Shown: positions 7,935 through 15,601, counted from the first letter of the stretch. The stretch is DNA of 42,745 nt from Streptomyces cellostaticus (GCF_001513965.1 NZ_KQ948025.1:1-42745); one strand, 5' to 3'. Made by a program: numbers and translations. Notes: a model not told the origin generated them from the sequence alone.

Positions 7935-8441
7935 CTAGGCCAGCTGGCCCTCGATGGCCGCCACGAGCGCGGCGGACTCCGGCTCGGTCTGCGGCGAGAA
8001 GCGGGCGACGACCTGGCCGTCCCGGCCGATCAGGAACTTCTCGAAGTTCCAGCGGATGTCCCCGCTGTGCCCCTCGGCGTCGGCGAAGCCCACCAGACGC
8101 TCGTACAGCGCGTGCCGGCCCTCGCCGTTCACCTCGACCTTCTCGGTCAGCGGGAAGGTCACGCCGTACGTCGCCGAGCAGAACTCGGCGATCTCCTCGG
8201 CGGTGCCGGGCTCCTGCCCGAGGAACTGGTTGCAGGGCACCCCGAGCACGGTGAAGCCCTGCCCGGCGTAACGCTCCTGCAGCCGCTCGAGACCCGTGTA
8301 CTGCGGGGTCAGGCCGCACTTGGAGGCCACGTTCACGATGAGCACGGCCTTGCCCGCGTACTGCGGCAGGTCCGCGGAGCCGCCCTGGAGGGCTGCGATC
8401 TCGGTGGTCAGTACGGTGCCGTTGTGGTCAGTAGTCGTCAT
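7935..8441 (-). CDS. glutathione peroxidase-family thiol peroxidase
   Basis: The 168-aa protein has the GPX fold with peroxidatic Cys42 (NVASKCGLT), Gln76, and Trp131-Asn132 (WNFEKFLI) completing the catalytic tetrad. Cys88 (FCSATYGV) matches the resolving cysteine of thioredoxin-dependent members. Streptomycetes make mycothiol rather than glutathione, so thioredoxin is the likelier reductant (inference). It should reduce hydrogen peroxide or organic hydroperoxides in the cytoplasm. It lies 24 bp downstream of the ArsR-type gene on the same strand and could be cotranscribed with it. Confidence 0.95.
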   Translation of the reverse strand: MTTTDHNGTVLTTEIAALQGGSADLPQYAGKAVLIVNVASKCGLTPQYTGLERLQERYAGQGFTVLGVPCNQFLGQEPGTAEEIAEFCSATYGVTFPLTEKVEVNGEGRHALYERLVGFADAEGHSGDIRWNFEKFLIGRDGQVVARFSPQTEPESAALVAAIEGQLA

Positions 8442-8465
8442 GGTGCGGATGCTAGCCCCGATGGG

Positions 8466-9491
8466 TTACGCGCCCGGGTCAGGGACCCGGGGCACGGGCT
8501 CCTTTCCGGCCGCCGCCCGCGCCGGACCCGTCCCGGCCTCCACCAGCACCTGGCCCGCTGCCGTCCGTGCGTAGAGCACCGACCGGCCGGCACGCCACCG
8601 CCGCACCAGCCCCGCCTCCCGCAGCACCTTCAGATGCCGGCCCACCGAGCCCAGCCCCTGCCCGGTGATCGCGGTGAGCTGGGTGGTGCTCATGGGGGAG
8701 CCGAGGAGCGCGAGGACTGCGGCCCGGGCGGGCCCGAGCAGCGCGTCCAGACTCGCGGGCGCGGCCCGGTCGCCCTCGCCCGCGAGGACACCGGCGCAGG
8801 GATAGACCACGGCGTACCGCTCCCGTTCCTCCCAGGCCACCCACCCCGTCCGCTGCGGGGTCACCGGCACGAAGACCAGCTCGGCGCCCGAGATCTCGCG
8901 GGGCGGGTACTCGTGCAGATTGACCTGGAACCGGTTGTCCCCGAGCCACCGCGTCCTGTCCGGCCGCAGGGAGTCCAGCACGCTCACCCAGCCGCCCCGG
9001 CTCACCTGCGCGGTCCGTGCCACCACGTCCGCCTCCAGCACCCGCCGGCGCCGCTCCCAGTACGGCCGTACGGTCTCCTCCCACACCCACTCCAGCAGCG
9101 CGGCCGCCCGCTCCGGCAGGTCGTCCCGGTCCAGTACGGCGGGGAGCGGCCCGGCGAGGGAGAGGCGCAGATGGGCGCGGGCGGCGGCGGGCCCGGCCGC
9201 GCGCACGCGGGCGACCTCGGCGGCGAAGCTCTCCCCGGCGCGGGGGGTGGGCGTGAGGAAGTCGGCGATCCAGTCCCGGCCGAGCCCCGCCCGCACCAGC
9301 CGGGCCGTCACCGGGTCGGCCGCGAGCAGCGCCCGGTAACCGGGCAGATGGGTGCGCAGCCACTCCCGCTCACCGGGATGCGCGCCCTGCCCCGAGTGCA
9401 GCAGTTTCAGGCTCGCGAAGGTCTCGGCGAGCGGGGAGAGGACGAACCGGCTGCGGGCCAGGGTGTCCGCGTTCAGCTCCCACCAGCCCAC
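8466..9491 (-). CDS. ArsR-type winged-helix regulator (DUF5937-like)
   Basis: The 341-aa protein has a long N-terminal domain of unknown ligand and a C-terminal ArsR-type winged helix (LLGSPMSTTQLTAITGQGLG, then VGRHLKVLREAGLVRR, about residues 262-320). This arrangement fits actinobacterial DUF5937-type ArsR regulators. No cysteine-rich metal site is visible, so it is probably not a metal sensor. GTG 9491 is preceded by aagaggg. The much longer open frame upstream overlaps the divergent promoter and the start of the MFS gene, so it is not coding. It is divergent from an MFS transporter, which it probably controls through the dyad at 9513-9530. Confidence 0.87.
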   Translation of the reverse strand: MGWWELNADTLARSRFVLSPLAETFASLKLLHSGQGAHPGEREWLRTHLPGYRALLAADPVTARLVRAGLGRDWIADFLTPTPRAGESFAAEVARVRAAGPAAARAHLRLSLAGPLPAVLDRDDLPERAAALLEWVWEETVRPYWERRRRVLEADVVARTAQVSRGGWVSVLDSLRPDRTRWLGDNRFQVNLHEYPPREISGAELVFVPVTPQRTGWVAWEERERYAVVYPCAGVLAGEGDRAAPASLDALLGPARAAVLALLGSPMSTTQLTAITGQGLGSVGRHLKVLREAGLVRRWRAGRSVLYARTAAGQVLVEAGTGPARAAAGKEPVPRVPDPGA

Positions 9492-9512
9492 GGCACCCTC
9501 TTTTCCACGACC

Positions 9513-9530
9513 TTTCGCGCGACGGCGAAA
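9513..9530. promoter_or_regulatory. candidate operator in the arsR/MFS divergent promoter
   Basis: tttcgc (9513-9518) and gcgaaa (9525-9530) form a perfect dyad with a 6-bp spacer in the 79-bp divergent gap. The AT-rich stretch aaacaataac (9528-9537) directly beside it is a plausible -10 for the MFS gene. Confidence 0.5.
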
Positions 9531-9570
9531 CAATAACGGGGCCTGCCGGGCCCGTCCGAGACTCCGGGGC

Positions 9571-10761
9571 ATGCCCAGCTTCCAAACCCTCTTCCGCACC
9601 CCGGGGTTCACCCCGCTCTTCCTCGGTGCGGCCGCGCAGACCGCCGCCCAGACGGTCGGCGGACTCGCCCTCGGCACGCTCGTGTACCGGGCGACCGGCT
9701 CCCCGCTGCTGTCGGCGGTGAGCATGTTCGGCCCGTCGCTGGCCCAGATGCTGGGCGCGACCTTCCTGCTCTCCGGCGCCGACCGCCTGCCCCCGCGCGC
9801 GGCCCTCGCCGCCGTCTCGCTGGCCTTCGCGGCCGGTACGGCGGTCCAGGCGCTGCCCGGCCTGCCGACCGGCGTGCTCTTCGCCGTCGTCCTGCTGCTG
9901 GGCCTGGTCGCCTCGCTCGGCGGCGGGATCCGCTGGGGGCTGCTGAACGAGATCCTCGCCAAGGACGGCTATCTGACCGGGCGTTCGCTGTTCAACATGA
10001 TGAGCGGGCTGGCGCAGATCACCGGGTACGCCGCCGGCGGAGCCCTGCTGACCGCCCTGTCCCCGCAAAGCTGCCTGCTCCTCGCGGCGGCCCTGTACCT
10101 GACGGCCGCGCTGGTCCTGCGCCTCGGCCTGACCGCGCGCCCGCCCCGCGCCGCCGGCCGCCCCTCTCCGGCGGCGACCTGGCGCACCAACGCGCTGCTG
10201 TGGTCGGCCCGCCCGCGCCGCCTCACCTATCTGGGCCTGTGGCTGCCCAACGGCCTGGTCGTCGGCTGTGAGTCGCTGTACGTGTCGTACGCCCCCGGCG
10301 CGGCCGGCACCCTCTTCGCGTGCGCGGCGCTGGGCATGTTCGTAGGGGACGTGACGGTCGGCCGGCTGCTCCCGGCCGCCGTACGTCCCCGTCTTGCGAC
10401 GCCGCTGCTTGTTCTCCTGGCGGCGCCGTACCTGCTCTTCTTCGCGCACCCGTCGGTGCCCGTGGCGGCGGTGTGTGTGACCGTGGCCTCCGCCGGGTTC
10501 GGGGCGAGCCTGGTGCAGCAGGAGCGGCTGATGAGCCTGACCCCGGACGAACTGGCCGGTCACGCCCTGGGCTTGCACTCGGCGGGAATGCTGACCCTGC
10601 AGGGCGTGAGCGCGGCGCTGGCGGGCTCGCTGGCCCAACTCGCCTCACCGGCTTGGGCGATGGCGCTGATGGCGGCGAGCTCGCTGGCCGTGACCGGCTC
10701 GCTGGTTACGGCTGGTCGGCGTTCTCCTGCGGCTCCTGTACCGGAACGCTCTTCGCGATGA
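9571..10761 (+). CDS. MFS transporter
   Basis: The 396-aa protein has about 12 hydrophobic segments with no signal peptide, and a charged loop near residues 188-206 between the two halves. It belongs to the major facilitator superfamily; direction and substrate cannot be told from sequence, but pairing with a divergent ArsR-type regulator suggests an inducible exporter. ATG 9571 follows a weak CCGGGG ribosome site. Its last 56 bp overlap tail-to-tail with the SPFH gene on the other strand. Confidence 0.9.
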   Translation: MPSFQTLFRTPGFTPLFLGAAAQTAAQTVGGLALGTLVYRATGSPLLSAVSMFGPSLAQMLGATFLLSGADRLPPRAALAAVSLAFAAGTAVQALPGLPTGVLFAVVLLLGLVASLGGGIRWGLLNEILAKDGYLTGRSLFNMMSGLAQITGYAAGGALLTALSPQSCLLLAAALYLTAALVLRLGLTARPPRAAGRPSPAATWRTNALLWSARPRRLTYLGLWLPNGLVVGCESLYVSYAPGAAGTLFACAALGMFVGDVTVGRLLPAAVRPRLATPLLVLLAAPYLLFFAHPSVPVAAVCVTVASAGFGASLVQQERLMSLTPDELAGHALGLHSAGMLTLQGVSAALAGSLAQLASPAWAMALMAASSLAVTGSLVTAGRRSPAAPVPERSSR

Positions 10762-11572
10762 GGTCGGCGACGGGATTCTGGGCGTTCTGCGTGCCGGCGT
10801 TCTGCGCGCCGAGGTTCTGGGCCGCGCGGTCGAAGTACCGCAGCAGCTCGACGGGGAACGGCATCACGAGCGTGGAGTTCTTCTCGGCGGCGACCTCGAC
10901 GACGGTCTGGAGCAGACGAAGCTGCATGGCCTCGGGAGTGTCCGACATGATCCTCGACGCGTTGGCGAGCTGCTGCGCCGCCTGGAACTCGCCGTCGGCG
11001 GTGATGACCCGGGCCCGCCGCTCCCGCTCGGCCTCGGCCTGCCGCGACATGGACCGCTTCAGCGATTCGGGGAGCTGTACGTCCTTGATCTCGACGCGGT
11101 CGATGTGGACGCCCCACCCCGCGGCCGGACTGTCGATCATCAACGCCAGCCCCTCGTGCAGCCGCTCCCGGTCGCTCAGCAGGTCGTCCAGGTCGCTCTT
11201 GCCGATGATGGAGCGCAGGGAGGACTGGGCGACCTGTCCGACGGCGAAGACGTAGTCCTGCACCTCGATGGCGGCCCGCAGCGGGTCGGTCACCCGGAAG
11301 TAGACGACAGCGTCGACCTTCACCGACACGTTGTCCCTGGTGATGCCCTCCTGCGTGGGCACCGGCATGGTCGCGACCTGCGTGTTCACCTTGCGCATCC
11401 GGTCGGCGAACGGGATGAGGAAGGTGATCCCCGGCTGCCGGTAGCTCGGCAGCGCCTTCCCCCACCGGAACACGACCCCGCGCTCCACCTGGTTGACGAC
11501 CCGCATCCCGCTCCTCAGCACGAGCAGCACGAGCAGGGCCACGAGCACCACTGCGACGACGGTGCCTTCCAT
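10706..11572 (-). CDS. SPFH/stomatin-like (slipin) membrane protein
   Basis: One N-terminal membrane segment (about residues 4-20) is followed by the SPFH/Band-7 domain (NQVERGVVFRWGKALPSYRQ, about 28-190). A helical region with an Ala/Glu/Arg-rich stretch (RQAEAERERRARVI, near 180) and a Gln/Asn-rich tail follow. Slipins oligomerise on the cytoplasmic face and organise membrane microdomains or regulate partner proteases; slipins are often beside an NfeD protease, but none is adjacent here. The 288-aa length is normal. Its 3' end overlaps the convergent MFS gene by 56 bp, and it is divergent from the M23 peptidase gene. Confidence 0.93.
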   Translation of the reverse strand: MEGTVVAVVLVALLVLLVLRSGMRVVNQVERGVVFRWGKALPSYRQPGITFLIPFADRMRKVNTQVATMPVPTQEGITRDNVSVKVDAVVYFRVTDPLRAAIEVQDYVFAVGQVAQSSLRSIIGKSDLDDLLSDRERLHEGLALMIDSPAAGWGVHIDRVEIKDVQLPESLKRSMSRQAEAERERRARVITADGEFQAAQQLANASRIMSDTPEAMQLRLLQTVVEVAAEKNSTLVMPFPVELLRYFDRAAQNLGAQNAGTQNAQNPVADLIAKSVPVQEPQENADQP

Positions 11573-11600
11573 GGCACTCCATTCTCCGACGCGACTTCCA

Positions 11601-11612
11601 TCCGGTACCGGA
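11601..11612. promoter_or_regulatory. 12-bp palindrome upstream of the SPFH gene
   Basis: tccggtaccgga is a perfect palindrome 29 bp upstream of the SPFH ATG, in the divergent region shared with the M23 gene. It is a possible operator; the length is modest for a high-GC genome. Confidence 0.3.
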
Positions 11613-11741
11613 CAACGGGGAGGACACCACGGCGGGGCTTGCCGGATGCGGACGCGACGTCAGGGATCCGTAAAGAAACAGACAGGGGATGCTCGTCCAT
11701 CGCCCTGTATGAACAACCCGGGCCGCTCTCTGACCGTCTTC

Positions 11742-11775
11742 CAGTCGGCCGCGCGGCGCATCTCGCGGCCGACTG
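11742..11775 (+). promoter_or_regulatory. 12-bp hairpin in the leader of the M23 peptidase gene
   Basis: cagtcggccgcg (11742-11753) pairs perfectly with 11764-11775 across a 10-nt loop, 29 nt before the M23 ATG. No known riboswitch consensus is recognised. It could be an operator, an attenuator or a structured leader. Confidence 0.5.
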
Positions 11776-11804
11776 CTGCAACAGCCGGAACCGTGGGGGA
11801 CCAC

Positions 11805-13046
11805 ATGCACGATCCGAAGCCGACGCCGGGGGCCGTGCCCTCGCCCGCGCCGCCGCCGGAGGCCGACACCCTGACCCGCTTCCTGGCGGCGGACCCGGCG
11901 AGCCGGGCCCGTCTCGCGCCCGGCGTCGCGGCAGCGGTCGGCGCGGACACGATGGAGCGGATCGTCGAGGCCACCCTCGACCGCACCGGAACCCCCGTCA
12001 CCGTCACGGACAGCCCCGACGGCCTGATCGTCACCGGCCCGCAGGGCAAGGTCCGCGCCTGGGCCCAGCAGACCCGCGACGGCGAGGAGATCACCGGCCT
12101 GCTCCTCGAAGGAGCCCTCTACGATCCCCCGGCCCCTCGCAGACACCTCCCGGAATCCGCCGCCTGGTTGACGTACCTCCTCCTGATCACCCTCTGGAAC
12201 GTCTTCACGATCTGGACAGCCGCCGACCGCGCCGCGTGGTGTGCGGGCATGGCCACCCTCGCCACCTTCTTCGTCTTCGTCGAGGGCTGCGGCGCCCCCG
12301 CGCAACAACCCCGCCTCCGCCACCGCACCGTCCGGGCGGTCGCCCTCACCTCCCTCTTCTCGGCCTACCGTCTGCCGTCCCTGCCGACCGGACACTTCAC
12401 CCCGGCCCTGGGCATCGCCCTGGCGCTGCTCGCCGCAGGCGTGTACCTGGTGACCAGGGCCCGCCTCCACCACTGGCGCACCCCCGTCTGCCAGCCCCTC
12501 CTCTTCCCCCTGGAGGGCACCTGGTACGTCATCCAGGGCGGCGGCCGCCTCATCAACCACCACGTCCCGGTCCCGGAACAGCGGGCCGCCCTGGACCTGG
12601 TCGCCCTCGGCTCCCACGGCACCCGCACCCGCCCCGGCGACGACCTGGCCGCCTACGCCGCCTACGGCCGCCCCGTCCACGCCCCCTGCCAGGGCCGCGT
12701 GATCTCGGCGGCGACCGGCATCCCCGACCAGCAGCCCGGCGAGAACCGCTACCAACCGATCTACGGCAACCACGTCTTCCTCGACACGGGCCGCGAGATC
12801 GTCAAACTGGCCCATCTGCGCCCGGGTTCGGTCACGGTGAAGCCGGGTGAGTTCGTCGAGGCGGGCCAGCTCCTCGGCGAGGTGGGCAACAGCGGCAACT
12901 CGTCGGAGCCGCACCTGCACCTGCACGCCGAACGGGACGGGGTGGGGCTGGATCTGCGGTTCAGCGGGGTGAAGGGGCGGCTGTACCGAGGGCGCAGGGT
13001 CCGGGGGGACGGTGCGCAGGGGTACCCGGGGGCCTCAGCCCGCTGA
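11805..13046 (+). CDS. membrane-anchored M23 (LytM-type) metallopeptidase
   Basis: The 413-aa protein has a variable N-terminal half, then hydrophobic segments at about 118-195 (for example LTYLLLITLWNVFTIW), and a C-terminal LytM/M23 domain. Zinc-site motifs are visible: NHHVPVPEQRAALDLV (His and Asp ligands, about 246-262) and HLHLH (370-374), following GNSGNSSEP. Such enzymes cut peptidoglycan cross-bridges. With no cleavable signal the enzyme domain is probably tethered by the membrane segments. ATG 11805 is preceded by GTGGGGGA, and a 12-bp hairpin lies in the leader. Confidence 0.92.
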   Translation: MHDPKPTPGAVPSPAPPPEADTLTRFLAADPASRARLAPGVAAAVGADTMERIVEATLDRTGTPVTVTDSPDGLIVTGPQGKVRAWAQQTRDGEEITGLLLEGALYDPPAPRRHLPESAAWLTYLLLITLWNVFTIWTAADRAAWCAGMATLATFFVFVEGCGAPAQQPRLRHRTVRAVALTSLFSAYRLPSLPTGHFTPALGIALALLAAGVYLVTRARLHHWRTPVCQPLLFPLEGTWYVIQGGGRLINHHVPVPEQRAALDLVALGSHGTRTRPGDDLAAYAAYGRPVHAPCQGRVISAATGIPDQQPGENRYQPIYGNHVFLDTGREIVKLAHLRPGSVTVKPGEFVEAGQLLGEVGNSGNSSEPHLHLHAERDGVGLDLRFSGVKGRLYRGRRVRGDGAQGYPGASAR

Positions 13047-13056
13047 CCGCCGGTCC

Positions 13057-13265
13057 TCAGCGGCACACGCTGAGGATGAGGGCCTCCAGCTGCTCGGCGG
13101 TGTGGTCGAGGGGCTGCGTGCTGCGCTTGGCGCGGCACATGGCCACGGTTCCCTCGACGGCCGCGACGACGAGCGTGGCGAGCTGGGCCGCCTGCCCGGG
13201 CTCGGCGCCGTGTGCGCGCAGTGAGGCGGCCAGCAGGCCCTCCCCCTCGTCGAAGACCTCGGCGG
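13057..13265 (-). pseudogene. remnant: C-terminal part of a TetR-family regulator
   Basis: The last ~70 residues of a leftward frame (AAAEVFDEGEGLLAASLRAH, then AAVEGTVAMCRAKRSTQPLD and EQLEALILSVCR) match the ligand-domain end of LmrA/YxaF-type TetR repressors. There is no DNA-binding helix-turn-helix. The same frame continues only as antisense of the adjacent dehydrogenase fragment. The 5' two thirds are therefore missing. The breakpoint is within about 13255-13275. Confidence 0.72.
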
Positions 13266-13698
13266 CGGCCGCGACGTGCTGCACGTCGACCCCGACCCCG
13301 ACCGCGAGCACCGCGCCCTCGCGGAGGCTTTCGGAGCCGCCACGGCCGAAGCCCTGACCCCCACCCCACAGGGCTTCGACATCGCGGTGGAGGCCACCGG
13401 CCGCGTCGACCAGCTCGCCCTGGCCGTCAAGTGCCTGACCCCGGAGGGGATCTGCGAGAGCGCGGGCAACCACTTCCGCCCCGGCGAGCTGCCCCTGCTC
13501 GACATGTACCTCACCGGCGTCACCCTGCGCATCGCCCGCGACACCGTACGCGCCCACATCCCCGACGCCCTCGAACTCGCAGCATCCGGCCGGGTCACCC
13601 CCGAACGGGTCGTCTCCCACGTCATCGACTGGGAGGACCTGCCCACAGCACTCCCGCACAAGCACCTCAAGCCGGTCTTCGTCCGGGACGGTACCTGA
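13262..13698 (+). pseudogene. remnant: C-terminal part of a zinc-type alcohol dehydrogenase
   Basis: From about 13265 the rightward frame reads GGRDVLHVDPDPDREHRALA, then FDIAVEATGRVDQLALAVKC and a C-terminal end typical of medium-chain zinc alcohol dehydrogenases. The match starts at the second strand of the nucleotide-binding fold; the whole catalytic zinc domain and the glycine-rich loop are absent. A GTG at 13276 has no ribosome site. It abuts the truncated TetR gene head-to-head. A single deletion through a divergent promoter explains both truncations. Confidence 0.75.
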
Positions 13699-13731
13699 GC
13701 GGCGGTGGTCGCCCCCCCCGCTGACTCCGGC

Positions 13732-13749
13732 TGATCGCCCGGGCGATCA
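13732..13749. terminator. 18-bp perfect palindrome between convergent genes
   Basis: tgatcgccc/gggcgatca is a perfect palindrome with no loop. It sits between the dehydrogenase remnant and the leftward gene and includes the latter's TGA stop (13747-13749). It could act as a bidirectional terminator or a protein site. Confidence 0.5.
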
Positions 13750-14250
13750 CCAGCCCTGACTGTTCCCTACGTCGGCACGCATGGCCGAGCGCAGAGCGGC
13801 CAGCGCGTCGACGTAGGCACGGTGCACGCCTTGCCACTCGGCGGATCCAGGGTCGTTGCCCTCAGACACGCCCGGATTGCTGACGTTCACCTCGGCCGTG
13901 CCTATGACGTTCCGCATCCCTCTCAGCGCGCGGTACGCCGTATCGGCCGTGGTGGCAACGGGAGTCGGAGCGACAAGGGTGATCTCGTAGTTCAGGGCAA
14001 GCAGGGAGTGGCTGCGCCAGACCCCCCGAAGGTCGGCTTCGTCCACCGGAGTCGGCTGACGGATGGCGAGCAACTGCAGCTCGCTGTCCGTGTTGGTGAG
14101 CGCCTCCAGATATCGGGCGTACAGCTGCCGTCTGAGCTGGTGCAACTGGTGCCCTCGATCGCGTCTGGAGCGAACACTCTCGCCCAGCAGCGTCGAGCCG
14201 ACCCCAACCAGTGCACCGATCAGCGTGCTCACGGGCGTAGTCCAGTCCAT
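13747..14250 (-). CDS. hypothetical protein with one N-terminal membrane segment
   Basis: The 167-aa product starts MDWTTPVSTLIGALVGVGST, a membrane helix, followed by a basic RSRRDRG stretch and a soluble alpha-helical region with LRRQLYARYLEAL. I recall many actinobacterial proteins with this layout and no assigned function. ATG 14250 is chosen because the family usually starts at this MDW; an upstream ATG at 14289 would add 13 residues. Neither has a strong ribosome site. The gene is near a scar and may be accessory. Confidence 0.65.
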   Translation of the reverse strand: MDWTTPVSTLIGALVGVGSTLLGESVRSRRDRGHQLHQLRRQLYARYLEALTNTDSELQLLAIRQPTPVDEADLRGVWRSHSLLALNYEITLVAPTPVATTADTAYRALRGMRNVIGTAEVNVSNPGVSEGNDPGSAEWQGVHRAYVDALAALRSAMRADVGNSQGW

Positions 14251-14346
14251 GAGCCGTAACCGTAGAACGAGCCCGCCCACCAGCACCATCGACCGGGGCG
14301 GGCGTGAGGCTCGGCGGCGGCGGTCGCGGGCTGAAAGGCCCGCCGG

Positions 14347-14574
14347 TCAGGCGGCCTTCTGGGGCTGGGGCGTCTTCCGCATCTTCACCCCGCCGACGAT
14401 GAGCGCCAGCCCCACGGCGACGATGCCGAGGTAAGCGGTGGACGGAAGGTCGACTACGTTGTGCAGCCAGCCCCATTCCGTGCCGAAGAAGGTCTGCGAA
14501 GCGAAGCTGACAAGCCCCTGGGCTCCTACGACGTAGCCGATGCTTTCGGCGGTGTATCCGATGGTGGTTCGCAC
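14347..14574 (-). CDS. small membrane protein, unknown function
   Basis: The 75-aa product has a moderately hydrophobic first half, one clear membrane helix (AYLGIVAVGLALIVGGVKM, about residues 47-65) and a basic tail KTPQPQKAA. GTG 14574 is preceded by GAGAGAG about 8 nt upstream. I do not recognise the family. It is 108 bp downstream of the double-hotdog gene on the same strand and could belong to that transcript. Confidence 0.6.
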   Translation of the reverse strand: MRTTIGYTAESIGYVVGAQGLVSFASQTFFGTEWGWLHNVVDLPSTAYLGIVAVGLALIVGGVKMRKTPQPQKAA

Positions 14575-14682
14575 GGATCAACTCTCTCACCGCGGTGCCG
14601 CAAGATCATCCTCCACAGGGCCGAAAACGCAGTAGTCCAAAGGATGCAGTCGCGTGCGGTTCCAGTCCTCGTGTGCTTCTGC

Positions 14683-15360
14683 TCAATTCCGCCGCGGTTT
14701 GACCCATACCGCTTCGGCGAGAGCGCAGAGTTCACCCTCCGCCGTTGCCAGGGCCACGCCCACGGTGACCTTGCGGGCATGGCCGCCGAGCACCCAGGCC
14801 CACGAGATGTGCCGCTCGCCTGATTTCACCTCGCGCAGGAGGGTGCCGGTCAGAGCGGCCGTGACAAGGCCGGGGCCCGTCTCAGCGAGCCGCATGCCGG
14901 CCCACCCGCCAGGACAGTCGAGGGCGGACCACACGATCTCCGGCGGCAACGTGCCTGATGTTCCGGCGAGTTCGGGGTCCGGGACCCAGGCGGCGGCTAC
15001 GAGGTTCCGTCCCGGAACAGGCGCCGGAAAGAGGCGGATGCCCTTGCCGACGGGCAGCGGGCTACAGCCGTAGCACTCGAACGGCTGCGGATGGGCGTCG
15101 GCTTGAGCGAGGTACGCCTCGCTGGCCTCCTGGGCCTGTGCCCAGGCCGGCATCTCGGGCGCATCGAGCCGCATCTCGCTGGGGGTGACCGTGACCATGT
15201 CCTCGAGTCGCACGGGCACTCCCACGGGCACGGCCGCCCGGAAGTCGACGCGTACCGTCTCGGCGTCACTGCGGGCGGCCACAAGGCCGGCAACGTACCC
15301 ACCGAACGCGACGTTCGGGTAGCCGGTTATGTGCGGTGGAATCGTGTCGGTCCGCGTCAC
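14683..15360 (-). CDS. double-hotdog, thioesterase-like protein
   Basis: The 225-aa protein has two hotdog-like halves: an N-terminal half with NVAFGGYVAGLVA and RVDFRAAVPVGVPVRLE, and a C-terminal half with ALDCPGGWAG. Between them is the motif HPQPFECYGCSPLPVGKGIR, resembling the FPxCFVCGP segment of actinobacterial thioesterase-like hotdog proteins. A role on an acyl-CoA-like substrate is inferred. GTG 15360 has GGAGGG 9 nt upstream and overlaps the stop of a 35-codon ORF (GTGA), so the two are translationally coupled. Confidence 0.72.
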   Translation of the reverse strand: MTRTDTIPPHITGYPNVAFGGYVAGLVAARSDAETVRVDFRAAVPVGVPVRLEDMVTVTPSEMRLDAPEMPAWAQAQEASEAYLAQADAHPQPFECYGCSPLPVGKGIRLFPAPVPGRNLVAAAWVPDPELAGTSGTLPPEIVWSALDCPGGWAGMRLAETGPGLVTAALTGTLLREVKSGERHISWAWVLGGHARKVTVGVALATAEGELCALAEAVWVKPRRN

Positions 15361-15464
15361 GCGGCGCTGCCCTCCGTGTGGACGGCGAAGACGGTCCTCG
15401 CGTGGCCATGGACGGAACAACGGTGGCCAGTGGGGCCCTTGGCACCACGGATTCGGACGCTCAT
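15357..15464 (-). CDS. 35-residue small ORF coupled to the double-hotdog gene
   Basis: ATG 15464 has a good GAGGAG ribosome site 2-3 nt upstream. The ORF encodes 35 residues and its TGA stop overlaps the next gene's GTG (GTGA). The peptide is basic and His-rich, with the spacing C16-x2-H19-x-H21-x7-H29, which could bind a metal ion. I do not recognise it. It may be a real small protein or a leader that sets translation of the hotdog gene. A palindrome (15521-15534) lies 57 bp upstream. Confidence 0.5.
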   Translation of the reverse strand: MSVRIRGAKGPTGHRCSVHGHARTVFAVHTEGSAA

Positions 15465-15520
15465 GGCTCCTCTGTCGCCTTTCTGCCGGCCGGGCGGACA
15501 CGCACCGCCGGGGCCATCGG

Positions 15521-15534
15521 GGGACATTTGTCCC
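15521..15534. promoter_or_regulatory. gggaca-tt-tgtccc palindrome upstream of the small ORF
   Basis: Perfect 6+2+6 dyad 57 bp upstream of the 35-codon ORF and 68 bp beyond the flotillin stop. It is a candidate operator for the small ORF/hotdog transcript. Confidence 0.35.
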
Positions 15535-15601
15535 AGCTTACGCGGCCCAAATAGAACGAAGGGCCCGTAACCCTCTGACCCCGGACGCATGCTCGTCGCC
15601 C

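Noticed and set aside
9492..9962. Upstream extension of the ArsR-type gene
   Set aside because: It would run through the divergent promoter and into the MFS coding region in antisense.
11573..11804. ydaO-type c-di-AMP riboswitch upstream of the M23 gene
   Set aside because: The hairpin-rich leader lacks the conserved ydaO core motifs as I know them.
13057..13665. A complete 202-codon leftward gene
   Set aside because: Only the last ~70 codons look like TetR; the rest is antisense to the alcohol dehydrogenase fragment.
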